A stretch of DNA of 64,000 nucleotides from Ampullaceana balthica (Eukaryota > Mollusca > Gastropoda > Lymnaeidae), in assembly GCA_944989445.1 (NCBI GenBank), contig CALYLW010000562.1, forward strand, positions 281,472 to 345,471. The letters are read 5' to 3'. Below the pieces are notes generated by a model. The model was not told the origin of the DNA and ran no database searches. It saw only the letters and a list, made by a program, of their open reading frames with translations. This document shows positions 53,914 through 64,000 of this stretch, piece by piece. The position numbers and the translations under genes are program-made. Every line of letters starts with the position of its first letter. Positions within the stretch are counted from its first letter, which is position 1.

Positions 53914-56900
53914 ATGTCAACTCCTATAGATGATTTTATGCTGGAGGATGAAGAAGAAGAGTCATGTCATCTCCAGCCGCCGTATAGTAGTTTAAGTTCT
54001 GCAATGGTTAGTTCTCCAACTACAGATACATTGGATTCTGTGGTACTAGAGGCTTCACCTTTTGATGATATAGGAAAGGTAATTTTATAAAAATGTAAAT
54101 TCTTTACCATATTTTTTTGTTATGTTAGACACATCTCAGACATACCTGGCGCCAAGGGTGTGTCTTATTAAATTATTAGTCATGTCTTATATGTGCGAAA
54201 ATATTGTATTTTCTTTTATTAAATAGTAATTATTATTTTTTTTAAAAATTACAGCATTCTGTGATTTTCCAGTTTTTAAATTTATAAAAAATCTTATTTC
54301 AATTTAAATGATGACCCCACCTCCCCACCCTTCTACAAATATTTTAAACACATTGGGAAATGCTTTTTTAAATAACATTGTTGCATAAGCATCGATGAAC
54401 ATTCTTGTTATTTTATGTAACTCCTTTATAATTTAAAATTTAATTGTATGTTTACATTTTTGTAAAAAGCAGGATGATGTAGAGCATCTTCCACTTGAAG
54501 AAAGTGTTGATCTAGATCCACCAGAAGAAGGTGGTGGAATTGAAATAAGTGTAAAGGAACAAAAAGAAATCAAAATTATGGAAGGAAATCCAGAAGAACC
54601 TGTAAAACACGTATTGCAAGAAGTAAAAGCATGTGATTTAAATAACAAGGTGAGCTTTTAATATATTTTTTTACAGAGCTTTATTTCTTTCAATCATTAC
54701 TTACAACTGGAGGAAAATCTTTGACTCAAAAGCCCTGAAATTTTTTTCTTGAATCCAGTTGCGCTCTTTTCTAAATATTTTCGAATCATTATAGTTTGAT
54801 TGAGGTTTAGTAGTCTTCTGACCTTATGATATTGTAATACAAAACACACAAACTGGTTCAGTTACCCTGATTTTAAAAATTGTAAGAGAGATTCCAAAGA
54901 TAAATGTAATTAAGGGCACAAAAAATTAAGATGTTTCTATTCTTTAAGAGGCCCATGAATGAGCTTGAGGAATGCAGATTTAACTTAAATTTTCTTCCCT
55001 TTAAAAATATTTTCAGCAAAATTTAGGTTCATCAGTCCGCGATCATGGTGATGGTGGTACTGCTAATATTAGTAGCTACTTTGCTGATACAGGAGACGAT
55101 ATCTTTGATTCCCTTCGATCTGTTAAAGATGAAAATCAGCCTGGTAATGATCTCTTCATGTCCATATCCATATCAAAGTCAGATGAAGACATCAGAGTAT
55201 CAGAAATGAATTCTATTGAAATCAAAGACACAGACTTTATTGCTACTCCAATATCTTCTGACAATGAAGATGGTATGCGAAGACAGAATTCTTTTCTTAG
55301 GAAAAGAGAATATGAAGATGAATTTAAAGAGGCTGAAAAGTTTGAAGACTTGGAGGAAGGTTTCCAAAATAAAGATGGAGATATAGATGAGATAGAAAAA
55401 AATGTTAATGTCTTTGAAGAACAGGACACTGAGATTAACACTGACAATTTGAGACATATTCAGCGCAGAGAGCACAAATCTTCAACCTCAGAACCAGAAA
55501 CAATTGCATTTGAAGGTATGTTTTTACTATTAACAGCCAAATAGTCAATATTTAAAAGAAAAATCACTGCTTGCTTTTAAGACAACTGTAACAGATAATA
55601 GAATCATTTGTTAGATATTGAATTAGCAGAGACAGTGTGTTTCTTTTTGTTTTTTTGTTAATTATTGATTACTAATGTCACAATACTCTTCAAATTCATT
55701 TGGACCCACATCATCTGAACACATTAAAAACCAATGACATACTTCTTTGATGCCTTATCAAAACATCTTAAAAGATGTAACTCTAATTCTCTCCTCATAG
55801 TTTCATGTTAAATAATATCTAATGTACTAATTACAGATTTAAAAAACTTGTTTTAAATTTATATTGCATAACAAACAGTTACAGCTCGTTTTAGAAATTT
55901 ATGCATTTTCCAATTTTTCCAATTTGATTTTATCTTTAAATCCAATAATGTTTTGTTTAAATCCCAGGTGTGGGTGAGTCAGGTGGAATTGAGCAAGCAG
56001 ATCTACAGATTGCTGATTTGGCAGAGGAGGACATTGAAGAGTTCACACAGAATGATGATAGGCCAAGCTTCATGTCGCAAGTGTCTCGAAGTTCTGAACA
56101 TGCAGACTCCTCCCCAGTGATACCAACAACACAGCAGAGTCACCAGCCTCAACAGGCAACTGCAATCCTCAGCCCGCCCATCGAGTTATCCTCCAGCAAA
56201 CACCATGGGCCAGTGGTCGGTACAACACCCTCACAGTTATCTCCCATGGGCACACCAGTTCACCAAATAAGTGACACAAACCATGACGTCATTGTTGCTA
56301 GTCCCCCTTATGTACCAATCAATCCGTCAGTTTTTGATACAACAGCTGCTCCAGGAAGCCCTTTCCATATGCCAAGCCCAGAAACTAAAGGTGGCTCAGT
56401 TTTTGCACCGTTTGGTTCTGCAGGAATTAATGAAGATGTTTTTACATCCATTCTTAGCATGAGTGATGCTGACAGGCGTCATGATGCTTGGATTCCATCA
56501 GATGCAACCAGCCATGTGTTGAAGATTTTAGCTACAAGCCCTGGTACATTTTTACCAGCTACTGAACAGCTTAGTACACCTGGAATCTTTAGTAATGAGC
56601 TTCAAGTAAGTTAAGACTGAAAGCCATCACAGTTATTTATTAAATTTACTACCTGAATACCAGTGCCTTGCTACAGTATGGGAAAGAATGACTAATATAC
56701 TAGGATGTAGTTTTCTTGTTCTTATCTTTACATGATTTGTTAAAAGTGGAAGTCTTAATAAGAACTCTTAAATAATTTATGGCTTCAGTTTCTTAAGGCA
56801 TGTTCTTAAGATCTCAAGAAGTCAATGAATATTATTTGGCAAAGATACCCATGTAGATGTAGATAATTAATTTATTTTCTTTATTATTTTAGATATTATT

Positions 56901-59900
56901 TAATAGAAGAACACATTTTCCCTGGAATTCAAATTATTAACTCAACCCGTGCTTGTTTTCATCGTTATAGCATTACAATTTATAATTTAAAAAATCATGC
57001 CTGTGATCTGTGTAACTACTGCCTTTATTTGTCTTTTATACTACATTTCACTTGATCAGTCATTTGATTCCAAGTCCACCTGGCAATATTTAACCATGAG
57101 AAAACTGTGCATGCATCTCAGTAAGCTCTGACAAACACTTTATAATCGAGTCACAATGTTCTGGCAACTATATTATTACAGGAGTCATTGATACATTCCT
57201 TCTAACTTTTACACTACCCAGGGTGATCCTGTCAAAGATTTGGTTTTGCGATACATGGGAGAACAAGAAGCTGTAAAGCGGTCAGTTTTGACAGTTAACA
57301 GCGTAACCCAAGATGCTGATGGACTAAAGAAACTAATTGTAAGTTTAAAAAAAAAGATACATACATTTTTGTGTGTTTCTTTTTGGAATAAATAACAAGG
57401 GCAGTCAAATATGTTGTCATTGTCTGATACCATGGGATGTTAAGATCAGCTAAGTTGTGGAATGTGAGTGAACTTGGGTGCGTGGACTCAGGGTCACTAA
57501 CGGAGAATGTTTGTGGATGAGATGTGTGGGGATAATAAAAGGAGTAGTAGGACTAGGTCAGGGAGGAAGAGGGATATAGCCCACTATTATGAACCTATAT
57601 GTGATAACTTGAATATTGAGCTGAACTAATAAAGTGTTCATCAATACCTCTGACTAAAGTGCTAGTCGTGTGTTGGCACGAAGTGAAATTGTGTTACCTG
57701 ACCCAGCCAATGCTCTATCAGAGCAGTTAATGTTTTTATTGTTGTTTTTTTTTGGCAAAGATAGGACCAGGATCCTCCTGGACGATTCCGCAACATATGT
57801 CATGATAATTAAATTAATTATAAATAAGTTTAAAATTAAGAAGATGTATATAGATACAAGGCAGTTTTTTAATGAAACTAATTTAGTAATTACAAGACCA
57901 TAACTTTACAACATTAAAGTTGGCATGTTGCTTTGCATTTTTATTTATATATTTTCTTGATAATTTGTTGTTGCCACATTATTTACTTTTTAGGAAGCTG
58001 GATGCCTACGGGCTGCAATAGATTTAACGGGAAGATTGTTAGAGCTAGTTGGCCAAGGATATGGCAAAATTGGCTGTGTTACAGTCCACACACCTCATTC
58101 CTTACAGTTGTGGTTTTGTCGCTTGGCGTTGATGGTCAAACTAAGAATGTATGAGCTAGCAGAAGCTGAGATTAAAGCTTTCCAAAATTTAGATACACCA
58201 GATTTGTATTTCCAATTTTATGCTAATACCTATCCAGGACGAAGAGGTAATTAGTTGTAAATTATTTTCATTAAAGACAGAGTGGATAATTCTCCTTGGT
58301 TGCTTAGTTCATGTACTCTTACTAAGTGAATGGGATGGTCATTATTGTTAGTAATTAATAAGAATATTATAATTGAGTCACCTTTTAAAATTTGTTTCTA
58401 ACCTGTGAAATGAAATAACTAAAATTTTCATGTCTTATTTTTATCAATAGGTTCTATGGTGTCTTTTTCAATGCGGCTTCTTCATGCAGAGCTTCCATTG
58501 TTGTGTGGACGAAGTCAAGAAAGTTTGGATAGATTGTATTACATGTTGGCTGTTTGCAATAGAGTAAATACTTGTGTTGCATTAAAATTTTATGAATATT
58601 ATAAAAATTATGTATGTCTCATACTTTATGAACCAATATTAGCATGCTTCATGACTCATCAAAATAGTTGCTCTGTCTTTCAAAGAAATGGAAATTTAAC
58701 ATCAATAATGTAGTGGAATAAACTGATTTATTTTCAATTAATCAGATAAAATCCAACCTCACATCTGACTTAAGTGAAGATGGTAGTGCTACACACATGA
58801 CTTATGAAGCTAGAAAGGGTGAGTTTTTTGTTTGTTTACCATTTTTAACCTATTTTGTATATGCCAATAAAAATTAAGTCATTTTTAGATGACTTTTTCT
58901 AAGTTGACAAATCTTTTTTTTTGTTTATTGTTTTTCTAGTATCACTAGAATTATGGAACAAAAGAGAAATTGATATCACTTACAAAATAGCATCAACAAT
59001 GTTAGCAGTTAAGGTGAGTAGCATAATATGTATGTCTAAGAGTTCAGTTAAAGTTAAGGGCCATCTATATTCATGAATGGGGATCCAACTATACTCAGGA
59101 GAGTATAGATGGCAGTTGAGCATGGATGAGGTTAGAGATTTTGCAGAGAGTGCATTTGGCTTGGAGGGGTAGCAGGACAATCTTACACTCGTAAGGCGTT
59201 CCTTCCAATAGATGAAGCAGATTGTCAGAGTACTAGCCAGGACTCAAAAGTGCATAAGCTCAAGTCCAAAAGATGATCATGTCAATTTATCCACCTAATG
59301 TTCCACATGTGTCTGTGATTTATTCCTTCAGCAACACCAGAGACTTCTAAACTTTTTAATCTTCAGTTTTAGGCAAAATTTAGGATTTAAGCAGTTTTAA
59401 ATTCTAAGTAAATTGCAAAATAGCAACAAAAAAAAGTTGAGTAAAAGTAAATACATGTCTTTAAGTCATTTAACATCTTTATAAAGGAGATAGTTGCTAC
59501 TCCAGAGGGTTATGTTTGCACCACAACTTCTAGATGTTATTTGGGATCAAAAGTAAATATGAAATAATGAAAACATATCACCTTCATAAAAAAAAAGTTT
59601 GTGTTTAGTGAAATAGACCTCCACTCTTCTTTCCCCCAGTATTTAATTACTTAAATTTGCTATTAAGGTCATATGTGAAAGCAGCATGGCATAGCATTTT
59701 TTCTGAGAACCACTTTCCATGTGAAACATTTGCTGTTAAATAGCTCACAATATTAATAAACATTTTTGCATACATATGCAACAGTGGGGAGGGTAAAAAT
59801 GTGCCATGTGTTTGCATATGTGGATAAGTTTTTTATAATCCACAGTGTAAGTTTTAATATTGAAATGTGCAATGTTATGTATTCCAAATGTTTTATGTCA

Positions 59901-61541
59901 ATTAGTCTCTTCCTTAGGATTATGAGGGTGCCTTGGCCATCTATAACACATTACTGGAAAAAGACAAGAATGCCCATCTAGAACTTTTGGCCGGAATTGG
60001 CAGAATACATTTACAAGTTAGTCTATCGAATTTTGACATTTTCTTCTATAATCTTAATTAATTATTTTCTACTGTTTTTGCTGATAGTCTACCTAACCAG
60101 GATCATTTAAAACCCTGGTTGTATAAAGTTGTTCCTGTTGACACTTTAAATAAGTGATCTTTAAAATACCCCCATCAAAAATATTTAAAAGATTTAGCAC
60201 AAGGTTATCACTGGTAAAAGAACTTAGGCTCAACTGGGGTCCACTGTTAAATGTTTCTGGCAACAGTAGTGAAGAATCTGATAAATTGGAATGAGAACAG
60301 TGATGTAGATAAAACAGTGACGAAGTAGGAAGTCGCATAGATAAAAATGAACTCACAAATGTCCATTCTGTCAACCTACACAATGTTGTCACAAAAATAG
60401 AAATTGAAGGAAAAGCTCAGGATATTGAAATTCCTCAGTCTTCAGCTACAACTAGCTTATGAATCATGAAGGGTGTGGATAGGCAAGTCAGTAAAGTGTT
60501 TGTTGGAAAGAAAAGAAATTTCAAAGTGATTTATGCATTTGGTTCCTAGCCAGAGAATAAGCAATACCTTCATGAAAGTGAAGGAGAGCAGGTAGCTATA
60601 TACCCTAGATCAAAGAAAAAAGAACACTGCCACCATCTCCATTCCACCCTGAATTGCTCTCAGGAATGATTGATAAATGCTTCGCTCATAGCAGTTGAAA
60701 ATAACAATATGAATTTTAGTTCCAGCACAACCAACCTTTTAACAATGCAGTGTTATGATTTTTTTTTACAGGGAAAAAAATTACTAGTCACTCCCTTAGC
60801 TAAACTGTCCGAAAATTACGTAACAGGGGAATTTGAGCAATACACAAGTTTTGATTTAGAGTTTTGTACCTTGAACTTTTTGAGTGGTAAAGTTCAAAGA
60901 AGCATAAAATAAAATTTTAAATGATGTTAACAGCATGTATTTTGAGATAATTTGCATGATTTAGCAAAATATTGAAATGGTTAATGCATATTTTAAAATT
61001 ATTCACATGATTGATTCTAGATGGGAAACATCACAGAAGCCACGCGCATTTTGAAAGATGTAGAAACTGAGTCATCCAAGACTGACGGTTCTGTATCTTG
61101 TCATAATCTGATCAGCAGGTACGAGTATTATTTCTGAATTAACCTCATTTTTAGTGTGCTGATAGTATTAGTATTAGGTTTTTATCTTTGAGTGTTATTT
61201 TTAAAAAAACATTTAGCTAAATTTAATATATTTCTTTTGGGTCAGGTAGCTATATATATATCCAATGCAATTCACCTCCCATTTAATTAAACTGTCTGCT
61301 AGTTGTCTGTGAAATCTCGTGACGACATCTAAATTTTGCAATGCTTAATTGGAGCTTTCTGTATTAATTATGATACATTAATTTATTTGTCATGGGTTCA
61401 ACAAGGACATGCCTATATATTCAATTAAATTTGGTATCCTTGTTTTCTTTCAGGGGCCTTTTAGCCATGTGTGGTGCTAATTTCTTCGATGCTTATCAAC
61501 ATTTCAAGTCAGCTGTGCAGTTACAGCCTCATAACACATGT
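53914..61541 (+). CDS. TRAPPC12: TRAPPC12 (TTC15) trafficking protein, first 12 coding exons, 3' end outside window
   Basis: Exons: 53914-54078, 54473-54649, 55017-55515, 55968-56605, 57222-57338, 57994-58246, 58451-58563, 58746-58818, 58940-59013, 59918-60016, 61021-61118, 61454-61541. Phases join to 798 codons without a stop; the last donor TGT|GTAAGC shows the gene continues. The first ~520 residues are acidic and low-complexity, with DDIFDSL and DDIEEF-like patches. The conserved part starts at [16 protein letters not shown] and includes [65 protein letters not shown] and TPR helices ([32 protein letters not shown]). It is a subunit of TRAPPIII in ER-to-Golgi and autophagy trafficking. 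Human TRAPPC12 is 735 aa; about 80 C-terminal residues are missing here. Confidence 0.93.
57439..57700 (+). mobile_element. Possible solo LTR-like insertion in TRAPPC12 intron 5 (tentative)
   Basis: It begins TGTTAAGATCAG and is GC-richer than the intron around it. It has a TATA-like GATAATAAAAGG, then AATAAAGTGTTCATC near the far end. Neither a CA-end nor a target duplication could be fixed, so this is only a suggestion. Confidence 0.25.
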
Positions 61542-61895
61542 GTAAGCATGAGTCTATTAGTGTCAACAATCATTATTAGTATTATTTATTTACAATCTTT
61601 TATCATCAGTAATCAGGACTTAATGAATGTGTAATTTGAACTTTAAACATATCATAAATTTAATATTAACTCATTAACTGTGGTCGGCAAAAAAATATGG
61701 TCAGAAAGCAACTTCCAATATTGAAACAGATTTATACCCACTTGCTTTTAATAATAATTAAATCAACTTCTGGGTCAAGCTGATAGTTGATAAGCACATT
61801 AAATCCCAGTGTTTTTAAATCTATGTTCATTGATGCAGTTTTTCTGTTTTATTTTTTAAGATAAAATGAAGGACACTATGTCTTAGCCTTTAAAG

Positions 61896-64000
61896 CAGTG
61901 CTGTCCAACCTTTTTGACCCCGCGGGCCACATTTTTTTTCCTTATTAGGCCGGGGGCCGCAAGCAATTAACGTCTTAAGAAAATATTAAATGGATAAATA
62001 CTTCCTACCTTATGTAACTTTGTCTCCTCATCAATACGAAAAATAACATGAATAAAAACTGTAACACATCTCTAATGTGATATTTGGCTTTGAACTGTAC
62101 TTGCAATTTTCTTAATTTGCGGTTCGTATTCTGTAACTGCTGCTCTTATTAAGTTTTCCAAATGCTCATCAGTCAAAGCGTTTCGTTTTTTAGATTTTAT
62201 ATTATTCATGATGGAGAATCCAGCTTCACAGACGTAGGTACTCCCAAACATGGTTAATATTTTTCTACAACTTTTCGATAGTTGCGGAAATTCGTCTGCA
62301 GAAACATACGTCATCCAGAATTCAGTTGGCGACGAATTCGTATGTTTATCACGAAGCGGCGTGTTATGCTGAATCTCTATGATTTCAAGCTGCACTGCAC
62401 CTTCGTCTGCTCCTAATATGGTCATTTTCGAGGCTATATTAGAGACATCACTAGTAAAAGGATTTTCTACAAAAAGCAAAACAGGTGTAAGATTTCGAAT
62501 ATCTTTAAATCGATCTATGAAATCCAGCTTTAACTTTTCTAATAAAAGATAGAATCACTCATTTGTGACAAGCTCTGGAAGTTGTTGAGCAGCCTTGGCA
62601 AGAGCTGGGAAGTGAGTAAAATTTGACTGATTTAGTTGGGTGATGAAAAAATCGAGCTTGGATTCAAAAATACTGATTTCTCTCATTAGCGTTGGTAAGA
62701 TTTGAAAACGTCCTTGCAATTTTAAATTTAATTTATTCAGGTGATCCGTGATGTCGGTTAGAAATGCTAATTTTACCAAAAAATCTGGTAGTTCTATATA
62801 ATTTAACAAATCTTCCTTCTTTTTAGACCTGAGAAACAGTTTTACTTCGTCAATTAGGTTCCAAAATCGTGACAGAACCTTTCCTTTGCTCAGCCAACGA
62901 ACATCAGTATGAAGAATAAAATCCCCAAAATTGTTATCATACTCTTCTAACAAAGCCTTAAACTGCCTGTGATTTAATGGATTAGCTCGAATAAAATTAA
63001 CACTTTTCACCACAACTTCCATAACATTTTGCAATTTGTCATCCTTCAACTTTGAGGAAAGAGATTGCTGGTGAATTATACAATGATAAGATTGAATGTC
63101 TGGAAAATCATTGTCAGCCTTAATTCAGCAAACCAATGAGTCCAACTTTCCTTCCTATCATTGCTGGAGCACCATCCGTTGTAACAGAAATCAGCTTCCT
63201 CAAATCGATATTGTTGTTTAATAGAAAATCCTTCAGTGCTTTATACGGGTTGTATTTTTTAATGGACTTAGTGTCAGTAATTCTTCTTTAAAGGTCTGTC
63301 CCTTGTCAAACCTAACCCAAACTATAAGTTGGACCGTGTCAGTTATATCACATGATTCATCCAATGCCAGACTGAAACCAGAAGCGTTTTTTAAATCCGT
63401 AAGCAACTGCTCCAATATATTCCCGGACTTACTTTCTACACGCTTTGCCACAGTCTGGTGGGAAAGCTGAAGATAGATATTTGTTTCTTTATTTCTTCCT
63501 TGTTTTTAAACTCAGAAAATAATGAATCAGCACATTTTTGAAAACAAAGTTTAATCGTTTCACCATCCCGATACGATTTTTGTTTCTTCGCTAACAACCA
63601 GCTAATTTTAAAAGACGCTTCAGTAGCACAATCACTTGAACTCAAAATCCGGCGGAAAACATTTTGCTGGTCATTTAAATTCTTCTTTAAAGAACTAACT
63701 TTGTCTTCTCTTAGCTTTGTTCCTTTCGGATATTCGTTATCAAAATCGGCATGCACTGACTTGTGGTGTCTCTGCAGATTTGACTTTTTGATAACAGAAA
63801 TAGTAGCCTGACAAATCAAACACGCTGGCTTTTCATTAAACAAAGAAAACAAAAATTCGAGTTCCCACAAAGAGTTAAAAGTACGATTCTCTTCTGTAAC
63901 TTTTCGTTTCCTACTCGCCATATTGGCTTTCTCTTTTTAGAAACAAATATCGTTTCAAAAATCGTTCCTGTTATCTCTCAGAATTTTTTCATAAGTGAAT
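61896..64000 (-). mobile_element. hAT transposon, GTF2IRD2-like, right part beyond window
   Basis: The left end CAGTGCTGTCCAACCTTTTT followed by GACCCCGCGGGCC is a typical hAT terminus, preceded by a putative target duplication CTTTAAAG (61888-61895). The other end lies outside. It carries a near full-length transposase on the minus strand (62072-63921). It sits in the intron after TRAPPC12 exon 12. Confidence 0.88.
62072..63921 (-). pseudogene. hAT transposase (GTF2IRD2/ZBED-like), broken by frameshifts and a stop
   Basis: The ATG is at 63921. The N-terminal BED-type finger has CLICQATISVIKKSNLQRHH with the matching Cys and His pairs. Next come FSLALDESCDITDTVQL (RNase-H-like core start) and, in another frame near 63150, LISVTTDGAPAMIGRK (second catalytic Asp). 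HTDVRWLSKGKVLSRFW (62950-62890) follows, and the C-terminal dimerisation region is TMFGSTYVCEAGFSIMNNIK. There are frame changes near 63440, near 63240 and between 63150 and 63050, and an in-frame stop at 62555. The length (~610 codons) fits the family. It looks like a recent relic rather than a host gene. Confidence 0.9.

Noticed and set aside
55136..55475. Minus-strand ORFs opposite TRAPPC12 exon 3
   Set aside because: Antisense shadows of the acidic coding exon.

Overview
This is eukaryotic nuclear DNA: AT-rich, with long introns bounded by GT-AG, single-copy animal genes and dense transposon debris. The gene set (TRAPPC12, MAGOH, EIF2B2, ZNF367, a HABP4/SERBP1-type gene) is animal. The repeat mix (many hAT families, piggyBac, PIF/Harbinger-like MITEs, Tc1/mariner, a Helitron, tRNA-SINEs, RTE-like LINEs) suggests a lophotrochozoan invertebrate, perhaps a gastropod mollusc. 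That placement is inference; no species can be named from the sequence.

Layout. 1-3.6 kb: a plus-strand region of exon-like segments with good splice sites and a ~690 bp tandem duplication; function unknown. 4.57-4.79 kb (-): first exon of a HABP4/SERBP1-family gene that runs off the left edge. 4.79-5.34 kb: a compact divergent promoter with NRF1-, ETS- and YY1-like sites. 5.34-15.8 kb (+): complete four-exon ZNF367. 20.1-30.6 kb (-): complete 13-exon EIF2B2 (344 aa), whose 4 kb intron 4 holds a piggyBac carrying a LINE. 30.6-37.3 kb: nested repeats only. 37.4-45.0 kb (-): complete five-exon MAGOH (148 aa), with a TISU/YY1-like start and a repeat-filled intron 1. 45-53.9 kb: intergenic foldback element, hAT, Helitron and Harbinger-like element. 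53.9-61.5 kb (+): first 12 coding exons of TRAPPC12, which continues past the right edge. 61.9-64 kb (-): a decayed GTF2IRD2-like hAT transposon.

The host genes serve separate housekeeping roles (translation initiation, exon junction complex, membrane trafficking, transcription) and form no operon. The notable host-gene relation is the head-to-head ZNF367/HABP4 pair, which are also divergent neighbours on human chromosome 9q22. I found no convincing new biological system. The best leads are the duplicated exon-like unit at the left edge, GC-rich hairpin units in MAGOH intron 1, a SINE that shares its 3' tail with a LINE, and several transposons whose exact ends can be fixed by target-site duplications and nested insertions.
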